DNA from: Echeneis naucrates
Taxonomy: Eukaryota > Chordata > Actinopteri > Carangiformes > Echeneidae
Length of the DNA: 64,000 nucleotides
Direction of reading: 5' to 3'
NCBI RefSeq assembly: GCF_900963305.1
Contig: NC_042521.1
Location: 3,739,614-3,803,613, forward strand
Positions 45,801 to 58,469 of this stretch are shown piece after piece. The notes below the pieces were generated by a model, which had not been told where the DNA came from, did not search any database, and saw only the letters and a list, made by a program, of their open reading frames with translations. The position numbers and the translations under genes are program-made. The first letter of the stretch is position 1. Every line of letters begins with the position of its first letter.

Positions 45801-46171
45801 GTCTTTGGCTGAGGAATCTGTCCACCGTACAGGGACAGTTTCATTCTGCCCGCCAACCCCACAAAAAAACAAACTTCTCCTGCGCAGTTAATCCCAAAAC
45901 ACGTGTGTTACATACCCATCTTAGCCAAACCAGCCACCAACACCCATAATGCAACCAGGTACGGGTCCTCCACATGGTGCCACTTAAAGGTGACAATGGG
46001 TACTTCTGTGATGACGACACCGTGTTCGGTCTGATTTGGGTTTGATTCGCACCCTGGCGGCTTCGGATGAGATTTGTCCTTCACCCCTGTGACCCCTGTG
46101 ACCCCTGTGACGGGCCACATCAGCAGCACCGACCCCAGAATCCAGAGGAGCACAAACCTGCGGCGTCGCAT
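39881..46171 (-). CDS. slc9a3: Sodium/hydrogen exchanger 3 (NHE3)
   Basis: Apical Na+/H+ antiporter of gut, kidney and gill ionocytes. Exons in transcript order: 45916-46171 (proximal first exon), 44373-44675, 43649-43809, 43094-43172, 42794-42971, 42491-42711, 42198-42400, 42009-42098, 41848-41918, 41643-41772, 41400-41554, 41090-41216, 40829-41002, 40437-40491, 40263-40349, 39881-40179; 862 aa. Signal peptide, then [48 protein letters not shown] (D207), FGESLLND (N235, D236), [22 protein letters not shown] and [13 protein letters not shown]. The cytosolic tail keeps RRGS (S570, PKA-type) and ends GIENPAF, PPWL, PSQRA and the PDZ-like tail DDHM, all as in NHE3. The second mammalian PKA site (RRRSIRD) reads SAMSIRD here. 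Nine prolines precede the tail. Confidence 0.95.
46084..46113. repeat. 9-bp repeat in slc9a3 proximal first exon
   Basis: Three copies of CCCTGTGAC (plus strand) code TGVTGVTGV just after the signal peptide. Confidence 0.85.
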
Positions 46172-46517
46172 TTGAGCCAACACACGGAACAAACAAAAAG
46201 CAGAAAGAACTTGTCGTCTTCGCTCAGACAATCTCAGATGTGAGGGATGTAAAACTGTCGGTGCCAAGGCCGGACTGAGCCGCCAGACGATGTGTCACAC
46301 TTTTTACTCCCTAATTTCTTTTTGCGGGTGTGTGTTTCCTCCGTCCTACTTGCTCTTGCTTAATATCACTATCTTTTCACCACTCACACCGCACCGTCCC
46401 CTCTTTCTATCAGTGACTCTGTATCCTCCACAGTCTGCAGTCAGCAGTGAAATCAGAAGTGTGCAGAACACTGGACTCAGCCTTTTATATGTGGATCATC
46501 TCCTCTATGACCAAGGT

Positions 46518-46548
<31 letters not shown>

Positions 46549-49500
46549 GTTTGGGTTGGAGGATTAAAGGCGGGGGAGTAACGGATGTCCAAGAAAACTC
46601 CTCAGTTATTCAGTCACATTTCAAACACTGTGCTGTTTGTGCTTTCCGGTGTTTAACGCATCTACAGTTTTGTGGTGACACGTCTTCGGTGTGTGCGCGC
46701 CTTTGTGTGTCTGGGAGTTGGGGAGTGTGTGACGGAGCAGAGGTCATTCGATAGCTGCTGAACAAATATCTGTGTTTAAATTTTCACTGGCTTCGCTCTC
46801 ACAGCTTTGTGCTTAGTAATGATTGACGCTGACGTTACTCAGTCTTGGTCAAAGAAACTCTTCCACACTATGAAATGATTCAGTTTATGGTCCGTTTGTT
46901 TCATTTTTAGTTCCAAAATGAAATATCTGTTATTTATAATAAATTTGTTATCCATCTCAAAAACCCAACAATCTATCATATATATGGTTTTCCTCTCTGC
47001 CACTACCCCCATATCAATGTGTCTCTCTGTTGATAACATGTTTTTTTGTTGTTGTTGTTGTTTTTTTTACCATCACCATCACATGCACTGTTTTTCTGCA
47101 CCAAATATTCATTCAAACAGAGAATGTGATGCGTATAAATCCCCAGTTGAAAATAGTTCCCGTATAAATCGAGGAATTATTCTTATCTTTATGAAAACTA
47201 TTGCCTAAAAAAGTACTTCATATATATAACAGGATTTATAAGATCTTCAATAGGAACACATGCATTTGAGTGCCACAGATACAATAAAGGTAGGTTTTAA
47301 GATGTTATGGTACAAACTAACACTAATTTGTGTTTTCATGGGATTCTTTGACAATGTGAAAAACATAAAACAGAACTGACAGAAGAAAATGTTTCTGAAT
47401 CATGGCTGGATGTTTTCTTTGGCCAACAGTCGCATCCTGTCTGAGCAACACAAGGGACAATAGTCTCATTGGTGGGATGGACCAGTTGGACGATTTGATG
47501 TGAAACTCTTCCCACAGGTGTGAGCCTGTATGTCTCACCAAGAGCGACACAAACAGCCCAGGTATTCGCTATTATTGGGTAAAAAACCATGTCCCGCATT
47601 TTAATGTGACGTTAATATAATTCAGAGTTTGCAGCATTTAGTTTCTGACAGACATCGTGTTGGTGTCTGGTGCATTTTAAAAGCTGTAAATCACTTACAG
47701 AAACATTTAGCTGCACAGGTGGTACAATCCAGCATGACCCCCCTCGGTCAGCCTCATTAAATAATGACCTAATATATCCCACTTAACGGAGGCTGCCCTT
47801 TAACTAAAAATGGCCACTACAAAGACGAAGGTCAGGCTGAGGTTGTTTTCAGACGGGGAGGTGGAGGACTTACAGTTAAAGACTTTTATGTTGCAGTTTG
47901 TCATCGGGAGCTGCTGTCAGAAAAGATAAATAGATTTTTGCTCAATAAAATATGTCACTACCAACCTCACTCACCAAATGATTCAGGACTAATTCAGTTT
48001 GAGATCATTCTGGGATGTGAGGTCACGTGATTAAAACCATTAGCAAAATAACAAACCACACAGAGAAAACCAGGAGGACAGGGTTAGGGTTAGGGTCACA
48101 CATGACCCGATCCAAAGAGATTTAATCATTTCTAATAATAATAGAATGATCCAGTTTTTGATATAATGAGGTTGAGGCGCTGACTTCTTTTATACCTAAA
48201 CCTGTATTTACTGTCCATTGTTATTCAATCAGCGAAAGACGGTGAGACCAGACTGCACAGAAAGCAACTATTGTGAATCTGTAAAGAGGAAAAAGCGGTG
48301 CCATTGTCTGCACTTTGACAAACCATGATGTGTAACATACTGTTTGGGCTGAGGTGTGTATGTTCACTTCTTTTGCTTTATGTAACTTTATTTATTTCAA
48401 CACTTTTCCCGTCATGACATCCATAGGGACTATTGAAATCTTTTAACAATTAACGTGTGTCCCATTTCTGAGCATATTCATTCCTCAGCTGCCTGCACTG
48501 AACAAATGAAACATTTAAGAGTCCTATTGTGGCCACATCAATAAAAGTTTAATCCAAACATTAAACTGCAGACACTTCATATGTCCTCTAATCCCTGTGT
48601 TAATATTTGCATTCTGCAGAGCTTTTTGTCTCGCTAATACTTTTGTTTGAATGACTTCAAGTGCAAAATCTATGAAACTCTGGCAGTTTCAAAGCACAGT
48701 GGTAGAAGATTATTATACCTGCATGTCAGTTTTTAGATGGAAATCTACTTTAAGTATATTGTGTCACTTTTTAAGTGTTTAACTCAAAAAATAGGAAATG
48801 AAAAATCTGGGACATTTCTCTCCAGAAAAACCCGCCAGCTGAAACAGCAGTAACACTTTTGTTTGTTATCACTAATAATTTGACTGGATACTTTCAGTAC
48901 AAACACTGCTGTGACATTTTCCACCGAAGGCAGCACGGATTAACACACGTCAACATGTCTGCTGTAACCACTTTTTGTCAAAAAAAAAAAAAAAAAAAGA
49001 TATTCCCACAAAGCTATTTCCTGCATCATGTAAAGAAAGCCACAGTCCCATATTTATGTCAGTGGTATACACAAACACTTGCACACACACACATACACAC
49101 ACCTATGCATGCGCATTAATTTACATTGTCCACACTGCCACAACCCATTTGGGTCTGTTGTGTATACACAGAATGATAATGGCAATATCCTGTGATCACA
49201 ACAGGACATGACAAGTGCCAAGACTTCCACACAACAGAGGTCAAGCCCACTGGGCCTCCATTTATGTCCTGCTCAGTTCTTCACTAGTGGAGTTTGTGTA
49301 GGTCCAATGTCAGACTTTAAATGTTAAATCAGACATTCCATCAGTTTCTCTGGCCATATTAGGCTTTTGTTGTTGCTGTTATTTAGTTCAGTGTTGTATA
49401 TGTTGCAGCTCAAACTGAGCTGTTTCAAAGTTTAAAGATACAAGAAAAAGATTTTTGAAGCGTGAAACCTTTTCAGCTGTTTCTAATTAGTACAATGAAA

Positions 49501-49799
49501 ATGTACATTTAAACGATCTAAAGTCTGAGGTCCCCGTAAAATATGCTATATATTCATTTTTCTTCATTTACTTCACTTTTAATTAGAAAAGATTTAGTCT
49601 GACCTCACTGATACAGGAAATGTGGACAAAATAATAGGAACACTTTTCAGCAGTGAGATGACCATCAGACTAACCCAGTGAATTCATGAATGAATGAAAG
49701 GTTTGCTGTTTGGGCTGAGACAGGACAAGAACTGAGCTGTTTTTTTAGCTACAACAGAGACAGATCGTCCCACCATGGACACCACTTAGAGGGACTCAC
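46172..49799. other. Interval between the two slc9a3 first exons
   Basis: About 3.6 kb. Holds a (GT)n run at 46518-46550, a TTG run near 47048-47065, three TTAGGG-like units at 48081-48095, and a CA-rich stretch at 49078-49100. A short stretch near 49620-49648 (GGACAAAATAATAGGAACAC) resembles a motif I associate with fish DNA transposons. No other slc9a3-like exon is visible here. Confidence 0.5.
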
Positions 49800-50181
49800 C
49801 CAGTTTACAGAGCCAGGAGACCAGGATCCAGAGGGCCACCAGGTACGGCGTGGACACGTGGGACCACTTCCAGGTCACAATAGGCAGAGTAGTGATGGGT
49901 CCGCCTCCATGTCCACTGTCACCATGGCTGCCCTCCTCATCTCCACTGTCGCCATGGCTGCCATCATCGTGTCCACTGTCGCCATGGCTGCCATCATCGT
50001 GTCCAGTGTCTTCGCTCGTGTCATGGCTTGTGTCCGTCCTGTTCCCGGCGACCCAGTTTGAGTGTGAGGAGTCCCCATGGCCACTTCTCAGCACGCTGGG
50101 CTCCCTGCTGGTCCGGCCCAGGCCTTTGGACGCCATCAGCAACAGAGAGAGAAGAAGGGCACATCGCCATTGCATGGCCAT
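49800..50181 (-). CDS. slc9a3: Distal alternative first exon of slc9a3 (or remnant of a tandem copy)
   Basis: Codes 127 aa plus one base. Starts MAMQWRCALLLSLLLMAS (signal peptide), then an S/G/H/D-rich ectodomain, then ITTLPIVTWKWSHVSTPYLV and ALWILVSWLCKLG. This matches the proximal exon ([20 protein letters not shown]) at about two thirds of positions. It ends in gtgagt with phase 1, the same phase as the proximal exon, so it can splice directly to exon 2 at 44675 and give a 904-aa protein. No second set of downstream exons follows, so I favour an alternative promoter/first exon. A leftover of a tandem slc9a3 duplicate is the other reading; zebrafish has tandem slc9a3 genes. Confidence 0.7.
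49911..50010. repeat. 30-bp coding minisatellite in slc9a3 distal first exon
   Basis: Units 49911-49940, 49941-49970 and 49971-50000 plus a third of a unit. In frame on the minus strand each unit codes a ten-residue block of the type SGHDDGSHGD. The latter two units differ by one base, so the expansion is recent. Confidence 0.93.
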
Positions 50182-53100
50182 ATTTGAAATAAGAAAAAAA
50201 AAAAAAGTTGCACAACCTCTGAAGCAGCTGTTACTTAAAGCGCTGACTGACTAAATGCTCAGGTCAACTTTGGGCTGTAGATAAGTCTGTCATTCATCTC
50301 CTGCGTCTCCTCCTTCCCCGTCAGCTCGTTCACTTTAACTCTACATATGTCCACATCTTTGCCTGACCAGAGAGTGATGGCTCTCTCTGCTCTCCTCTCA
50401 GCTTGGATTCAGTTTTTTACCTGCAGGTCAGGCTCCGCCCACCCTGATGCTGGTCTGGCTCCTCCCACTTTGTACCCAGACCAGCTCGTTTGGCCACTTC
50501 ACTTAATGGGAGAATTGATGTTATTGTTCATTCTTTTCTATAAATGCTTAAAAGGCCTGGTGTTACAGTTCTGATATGGATTGGAAGATTTCAGAAGCAC
50601 CTGTTTGTGGTTTATACAATAATTTGACGGAAAAAATGTCAGATTGAACACAACTTGGTATGCAGTTGTTTGAAAGTGATCTAGCTGAGAACATTCTCCA
50701 TTTAAAGCAGAGTTTGACATTTTATTTTCCTAATTTTGGCCATCATCTTCAAAGTAGCTCCAGACCCATCAAGTTGTTAAAGCTTCTTGGTTGCAAGATG
50801 ATGAAATGAAATAACAGGAATTGTGATTATCCTTGTGAGACGCTGTGAGATATCACATCGGCCACCCAAATGTTTGAGCAAACAATGTGAGAAAGGAAAA
50901 TCAATCTGGCCTATTATGTAGACAGACACAGCTGCACTTATGGGGTCATTTGCTGGAGAAAAAAAACCGCTGGGATACAATAATCTAAACCTTTTGATGA
51001 TGAAAAAAAAGGCATAACGTTCACATTTTGTCTAAACACGGAGAACAAAAACCTCCTTCAGTGTTAAGGAAATAAAAAGCACCGAACTACAGCCTGCAAA
51101 AGGACCAGATTGTTGAATCAAGACAGCTTCAGAAAGAACCAAACATCAAAACCTGCAGGATAAGTTGCAGAACTGCACCTACAAACTGATCATTACCTCC
51201 ATCATGCATCTTTAAAGTTATTTTATGTTTCCTCAACCAGGAAAAAGAGATATTAACTGCCGCTTTTATTCCTCGCTGTGTCCTCTAACTATCGCTGGGT
51301 GTGCATGTGTTTTATTTAAAAATACACATAGAGAATCCAGTAATATTAGCAGGAAGCAAGAAAGTAATTTGACCCATTTGTCTCCCTCATTGAACAGGAC
51401 CGCCTGCACCCCCAACATCCCCTTCCCTGACAGACTGCACAACAAAAGCTGTGTTGAGCCTTCATTGCCACTATCCGTGTGTGTTTAGGCGACAGAGACT
51501 TGTAAATGAACCCTAGTTTGCACATACCATTTCTTTTCCATGAGCAATTATTCACGGTTTGCCCCCCAGTAGGTCGCAATCGCTTTAGTTACATTTTAAA
51601 CAGCCATATCAGCTCCTGTTCTCATTGACAGGCGTGTGTTCCTTAATTCACTTCTTCAGTCTGGATGAATTAGGTGCTAAATGTGGGGACACTAAGGAAA
51701 GGGTTTTTCCAGTAGGTGCTTTACACAAAAACAAGATCAATTTTACACAATAGAGGGCGTTAAGGTGAATTTCTCCCTCAAAATGAATTTCCTGGTTTCT
51801 GTTGTTTGCCCAAGGGGACAGGACTGGCAACATATCAGAGGGAGGAAGTTGAAATGAAATTAGTAACAGTTCAAACATCACTAAAGTGCATTTTTCTCGG
51901 GAAATCAAGGAAGTTCAGGCAACAAAATGAAAAGTTCAAGAAAAGTTTGGAATTTTTTCCTAGCTTTGCACCCATATTGTGGCTCTTTCTTATCGATAAC
52001 GTTCTTCTTTTCTTGCACTCGGTTGCTCTTAAAATAAAAGTATTTAAGCACACTGAAACCTGCGGAGTGATTTTGATGCAGGTGCAGTCTTTCTGGACAC
52101 GAGCATAGACTGCAGGGAAGCTCCTTTCACGGCACCTCTGTTGACAGTTTATGAGTAAACGGGCTGCATCCACTGTTATCCTGGCTTAAGGGAAGTCTCG
52201 TTTCTAAGGTCAGCAGTCATCGGAGGGTTTCTGTGAGGGCAGCAAAGAACAAAGAAACAAGAAACAAGGTGATTGTGTCTTGATCTTTAGGGCTGGTCAT
52301 CGATGGGGCGCTGGCTGGGAGGAACTAGATCAGTCTGGCAACAGGCCACAATGAGGGTTTAAGTAAATGAACAACCTAACAACGAAGGCATCTCAATTAC
52401 ATTTAGGAGAGCCACAAATACAGTGGATGAACAGAAATTCGTCTTGATGGTTAAAACTAAAACGATAAGTCATTAGTTACTCATCAGGCCCACAGCCTAC
52501 AGCTATGTGAGGTTACACAATGGTGCTTTGGGCTCAGTGAGGGTGCTTACACGCTCTTAAAACATCTTCTGTGCCGTTGTATGGAAACATTTGATTATTA
52601 GCGCTAAGTACAAAAAAAAAAAAACAGCTGAGGTTTACAGGAACGTCATCAGTTCTGAAGGTCATTGCTAGCAGGCAGGATGAAACTTTACCTGGATGGC
52701 GGTTGAGGAGGGGTTGGCGAAGACGTTAAGAAAGGTCCAAACAGGGACAAATTAATGCGCACTTTATCCCTTTATCATTGTTATTACAAAGTTTTTTGTG
52801 ATGCGAAGGGAAAGTTTGCTGAAGAAGATGCTGATTCACAAAGACGTCAGTGAGGTTCAGACACAGAAAAACGAAAAAACCTTGGTGTTTTCCTCATTCC
52901 TGTGATCATCATCATTTATGTGTTTCCAGTGTTTGCATTTGTATTAGTGACACATTGATTGGTTCAACGGGCTTCCAAAAGTAAACCTTATAGGTAACTT
53001 TTTTTGAAGGATTTTCTCTGTGCAATGTGGAAAAAATTGCAGGATATTGTAAGAAAATGAAATGTATTTGTAGACATTGTTATTCATACCACATTCAAGA

Positions 53101-54850
53101 CCCGTTCCATGGTCATAGATGTCCATTACTTGAATTATATCAATGAAAATCATTATGTAGCAATTCAGTTAATATAACAGGACTGGGAATTTGCAGCATA
53201 TTTGTGTATTTGTGTTGTCCGCGTCTGTTTTGTCAGATTGATGAATTGAATGCTTCGGTTCGGACTTGCTGTATGTGTTCTAAGTTGCAATGTGTTGAAT
53301 GCTGAAATTTAGGTTTTACATTTGAATTTTAGGTAAAGACATAGATTTGGAACAACAGCACTGCTGATTTTTCAGCAGGTTTTGCTAAAAAAAAAAACAT
53401 TTTACAGCTAACATTATTATCTACTGTAAAAAAAAAAACAACACATGTATCCTTTAAAAACTAATTAAAATGACAAATTTGTGTTGTTAATTTTTTGATC
53501 ACCAACAGTGGCTGCTCTTAATATGTTTTTAAAAGATTCCAGCACAAAAGGGAAATGATATCTGCAATGGTTTTAAACTTATACAAATATAAGTGATTCC
53601 CACTTGTGAATTTAGCTGTTTTGGAAATGTCACAGCAAAACAATAATCAGCACAGTGTCTTGGTGTGGGTACGTTCAAAAAAGCAACAGGTGGAAGCAAT
53701 GTTGACTCAACATGAATGAATTGACTTGAATTCAAGTATAGACTCAACGTAGAGAAACAATCATTTATTATGAAACAACAGGGGATTTCCTATAATATAA
53801 ATGTCAGTTAGTGCTTTCTATAGAGTGTGACATCAAAACTATCCACAGTGTCACCACCACACCCACACAAGTCATACAGTACCTGTTAGATCCTGGAAAA
53901 AATATTACTCAGTCCCAACTGGGTGTGACAGAGTCCATTTTTGCAAGTCACTTACCCCAAAGACATTTTCAACTCTCATGTTGTTGGTTATTGGCAGGAA
54001 ATCTTCAGTGCGAACGTTGATTCTGTTCAAGAAGGCCAAACAGCAAAAAGAGGAAATTAAAAAATGTCTTTATCAACAATGTATAGTTCTGTGTATGTGA
54101 TACGTGCTACTGATGCAATGAACTCTCTGTTTCCCCTTTTTAGTAGAATAAAAAACGATGGGAAGCTCCTGAGCATGACCGCCTAAATCCACACATTAAA
54201 TTTTGTTTTTTGAATCAGTGCGCATCATGAACTTGATGAACTTAAACCTGTTGCATGTCATCTGATGGCCACTAGAGACTTCCATAATAATGTCAGCATT
54301 AGTGAGCATGTTTTCCATATAAAACCCGGTATGAACATTTGTAGTCAAAATTTTTTTGGAAATATTTCTCAGTATTTCAGCCGCACCTCAGATGGTCACT
54401 GTGTGGAGAAATGGGAAATGTTTCTGACGTTGTTTAGACCACTTCACCATCACAGTGCCGTGACCCCTTTTCCATTTTTAAGTCAGAGGTGGAAGGTGGA
54501 AAGTGTAAGCATTTACCCAACCTAAGGACGTTTTCACGTGAAATAGCTTTATTGATGACAAATAAATCATATCGATGCTGACAGGAGGCTTCTTTGTGTG
54601 CTCATTTTCAACCGGAAAAACCATCTCTGAGGTGAGATGGTTGAACATCCTAAATTTAGTCAAATGCCTGAGCCAGCAGCTGGATTGAGCTGTCTCTACC
54701 GACTGCCAAAGCTTTCCCTCAAAACAACTAATTTTTATTTATTTCGCGTGTCTGTTGTCACTCCCCCCCCCCCCCGCAGTGTTGAATTAAACCTGCCCAG
54801 GTGAAAGCACAAGTTTGGCATTTTAACGCTGGGCTGTGTTCAGGTGCATC
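50182..54850. other. Intergenic, slc9a3 to lipe
   Basis: About 4.7 kb with no gene that I can support. AT-rich with A runs (52611-52624, 53388-53397, 53428-53438). The first 300 bases next to the slc9a3 distal exon are probably its promoter. A C run lies at 54763-54775. Confidence 0.45.
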
Positions 54851-54996
54851 GGCCTTACCTGTGCACGGGACGCGATGACGTCGCGCGTCGGACGAGCCGC
54901 ACATCGAAAGAGAGACGGACGTGAACGCGCAACAAGTGACGTAGTCCAGTGTGCTGCGGGCGCGTGGCCGGCAGCAGCACCCGGCAGAGGAGGAGG
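54851..54996 (+). promoter_or_regulatory. lipe: lipe promoter region, CpG-rich with CRE-like sites
   Basis: A short CpG-dense stretch with TGACGTC at 54876-54882 and TGACGTA at 54937-54943, no TATA box, directly before the inferred first coding exon. CRE-type sites would suit a cAMP-responsive lipase gene, but this is inference from motifs. Confidence 0.45.
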
Positions 54997-55006
54997 ATGC
55001 CAATCG
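54997..55006 (+). CDS. lipe: Probable first coding exon of lipe
   Basis: ATGCCAATCG followed by gtgagt. Joined to the acceptor at 58461/58462 (tag, then CCTCAAATATGG) it reads M-P-I-A-S-N-M-D-Y-K in frame with the lipase, adding six residues before the usual MDYK start. The in-frame junction and CpG-rich setting support it; a purely untranslated exon with initiation at 58470 remains possible. Confidence 0.55.
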
Positions 55007-58000
55007 GTGAGTTAAAAACACTAAAAAACAAAAAACAAAAAAACGACGACGTTCCACACGTTTATGCCTGCAAGAGGCTGTCTTTGACCTGCCACGAATA
55101 CAAAACAACCGGGTTGTGTTTGTTTTTTAGTGCCTAAAAAAAAAAAAAAAAAAAACTTGGCTGCGACGGTTGAAGTTGTTTCCGGAAGCTAACGGCTGCT
55201 AACCGGCTGTCACAGCTGGACCGAAGCCGTCTTTACTTAGCTGGTTGTTTGGGGTTAAGGAGACCAGCTAAGACCAGCTAAGACCGGGACCGGGACCCGG
55301 ACCCGGACCGGACCGGGGGCTGCCTGAAGGGTGTCCGGCTGTGACAGCCTGACGTCACGGTCAGCTGTTTACGGCTTTTATTTTGGTGACCTGTAAGGAG
55401 TTGACCTCCATTAGAGCTCACTGTCTGAAGTCTGTTTCACTTCAGTGAAACTGCGTTTTATCAAAACCTCCTCATAGCCTGGATTCTGCTTTATCACAAA
55501 GTTTGTCATCTGTGCCTTCATGCTACCTATTTCCTGTTTTTCCACATCCCAAATATTTACTTTACTGCAACAGCTTCCACCCTTCAAGATTTCTTTGTTG
55601 TCATTCCACAAATATACCAGACAGATACAATCAGGAACACAAAAACAGAATTAAAACCTTTTATATGTTCTAGACTGAAATCCTGACATTTATGAAAGAA
55701 TAAAGCACTAAAACAGCCATAAATAGGCGAATGCATAAATAACAAAGTGCAAATGGCCACTATTGGGCCCACTATTGATTTGCACAACACAACAATTTGG
55801 TGTAAGATATAATAATATGTAATGTTAAATGTTTTAGAGCAGAATGAGCTATAAAAACATCTGAATTAAATGCTTCATTCTTTTTCTCTCTGTGGCTTTA
55901 CGGGTAATCTGTGTGATAAGACAATGATAGCACCCTTAATTTTTCACTGGGAAATGTTTGTACACTTTTGTTTGTTTGTTTTTGTTTTGTTTTGTTTTTG
56001 CTATGGCAGTTGAATTGGTTGCAGGAATGTTACATCCAGTACACAAAGCAACAGTTGGTTTGCAACAAGGGAAACTGAAAGTAAACTTATTTTAGGAGGC
56101 AGATGGTGAATTGACAAGGCTTCATTATTTGGGTTCTGATATGGGCTGAGTTGGAAAAGGTTGGCTGGGGAGGCCACTGAAGATCTGACCTGTTGTATGT
56201 TCATTAAACCAGTTGCTCTGTGACAGGGAGCATTATCACATGGGAAATAACTTTCAGAAAGAAGTAACCGGGATGAGCACAGAGAGACCGTGGCACTCTG
56301 CCCTTTATTGACTGGAAATTTAAGGCTCAGAATTGTGCCAAGAAAACATTCCCCACACAATTACAACACCAGCAGCAGCATAGACAGTTAACATAGAGCA
56401 GGTTGAGTTAATGGATTCATCCTGTTGCCAACAAAATCAGGCCTGACCATCTGCTGCCTCATCAGAGATCCAGATTTATCAGGCCAGGCTAACCTTTTTT
56501 TTTTTTTTTCATAGCTCAGTGAACTTGTGTCCAATACAGCTTCAGATTGTTGACAGATTGTTGGCTCACAGGAGTAGATGATCCTCTTAGAAAGTCATTC
56601 TGCCTCTGACCTCAGTCATTAATGCAGAGTTTCTGTCTCCTGATATTCATTATTTTTCACAATGTTTTTAGTAAACATACTGGAGACTATTGTGTGTGAA
56701 AATCCCTTATCCAGCACCATCATGCCATCGTCAGAATCAGTGAACTACCCCATCCTTTTGTTTGAAATGAAAATTATTGGCCGACAGAGAGATTCCAACT
56801 GCTGCTAACATATCTTTGGCCTTTGAGCAGAGAAATATAAATAACCCTGTTTGTGAGGAGGTATATAATAGGGAAACGTATATGAACGTGATTGAGCAAC
56901 ACACGGGTTGACATAGCAACCAGTGTTGTGATTTGCTGCGCATCCTACGGGCATATGCGAGTGTCCAACCTGTCTCATCTGACCGCGGTTGAATTGGTTT
57001 GATATTGGATATTCGACATATTCAAAGACACTCATTTAACTTGTTGTGCATCAATTTTTTTCAAACAACTTGTGACGTCTTCATAATCAACCAGGGCTCA
57101 TATCACAAGACAGTAATTATGAAACAGCCATACTCTGATCCGATTTACTGCATTTTTGTGAGTAAAACACTACTTTGTGATGTCTTAATATAACCTTAAT
57201 TTAACTCTATCAGAGCATGATTTTTTTAATTATTAATGTGGCTGCTGGAAGGTTTTCACCTTTTTCAGACCTTCTGAGTTTGCAGGTATGAGAATAATAA
57301 AAACATACATAAATAGACGAGCTTTCAGAAACAATCCACAAGAGTTCATCAGGCTAACTGATCACTTTTTATCTCAGCAGAAGTGCCATAGCAGGGACTC
57401 TGACCCCCTCAGACTTCTATCTGAGGATTATGGATTTTACTGAGTGTGAAGAAACTGCTCTGGATAAATCAATAAATATTTTGTTGTTGTCTGTAATTTT
57501 TTTATAGTACGAAGTCTAATGCAGGCTGCCGCCCTGTCTGTGTTGAATATAGGGGTTTGTGTAATGAAAATGTGAGTGGTCCACCTCTGTAATGCAGATG
57601 GTACAGAGGAGCTACAGTCACCGAGCTGGCACATTGCTTTTATCAGACGCCTAAAAGTGTGCCCATTGAGACACTATCCACCAGCAGAAAAAGAAAAACA
57701 CAACTGTGATAAAGCTTCCAGTGTTTATGAACGCTGCCACAACTAGATTAGTGTCCTGATTTCACTTTGTGCTGCAGGATTGTGTGCACTGACAGCTGCT
57801 GTTGACACTGAAGATACTTTTCCCTTTTTTCCTGTCAAAGCCATACTGACACAGAAAGCATGGTGAGTGTTAACATGCTGATTTATAGTAGCAGGTTGGA
57901 CCACGTGGAACAATATGACTAATGTCTGTGAAGTACACGCTGCAAGTTCAGTAGATTTCCTGTTTAGTTAGTTACATTTACTCATTTGGCAGGTTTTTGT

Positions 58001-58461
58001 TCCTACTTATTCATAATGTCATAACTGTGTGAAGAACTGCCTATCACCATGATTATACATGTTTGACACATGTTGGTTTGTTTGAAGAATCTTCCAATCA
58101 ACCAATCACACACGTCTTTGAGTTTAAGACTTTATGCTGCTTCTGGCCTATTGAAGTTTGGTTTTATTAAATTAAAATGATCACTTGTTGAACACATCAT
58201 TGCCAAGTTTTCCAGCTGTATCCTCAGGCTGTACTGGAACTTCAACCTTTGTCCAAACAGATAACAAGGGTAACTACTAACGCAATGAGTTTTGTTGCAC
58301 TAGATGAGATCATCATGGTTTGTGTTTACCCTTAGGGTGATGGTCCTTCTTGAAGATGTGCATCACATGCCTGTGTTGTCAGTAGCTGTAGAGGCAGATA
58401 TAAAGGAGGATAACGAAAACATTGTTTTAAATAATTCGTCTCACCTCTTTTTCTCTTCTAG
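55007..58461 (+). other. lipe: lipe intron 1
   Basis: About 3.5 kb, opening with a GGACC-type GC-rich stretch (55285-55320) and otherwise AT-rich. It contains the decayed DNA transposon at about 56009-57000. I see no exon inside. Confidence 0.5.
56009..57000 (-). mobile_element. Decayed Tc1/mariner-like DNA transposon
   Basis: On the minus strand the stretch around 56000-56360 codes GECFLGT and later CDNAPCHRA, close to the DNAPCHKA block of Tc1-type transposases. Parts of the left half read like the familiar fish element with GGAATGTTTTCTTGGCAC. The right half keeps diverged blocks that I recognise from it, such as TGTGTGAAAATCCC near 56690-56706, CACAGGAGT near 56567-56575 and ATCAGGCCAGGCTAAC near 56478-56493. 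No intact transposase remains; the frame is interrupted and most of the catalytic domain is missing. A 12-bp direct repeat (GTTGAATTGGTT) occurs at 56009-56020 and 56988-56999. Old insertion in lipe intron 1. Confidence 0.6.
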
Positions 58462-58469
58462 CCTCAAAT

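Noticed and set aside
47323-47599. Two overlapping minus-strand open frames of 75 and 87 codons
   Set aside because: No recognisable domain, no splice context, and located between the two slc9a3 first exons without similarity to slc9a3. Left as unexplained non-coding sequence.
48081-48095. TTAGGG repeat as an interstitial telomere
   Set aside because: Fewer than three units; too short to call more than chance.
49617-49650. GGACAAAATAATAGGAACAC motif as a transposon end
   Set aside because: Reminiscent of a repeated fish motif, but no terminal inverted repeat partner or target duplication was found.
50347-50574. 75-codon plus-strand open frame opposite the slc9a3 distal promoter
   Set aside because: No similarity, no splice or polyadenylation context; treated as chance.
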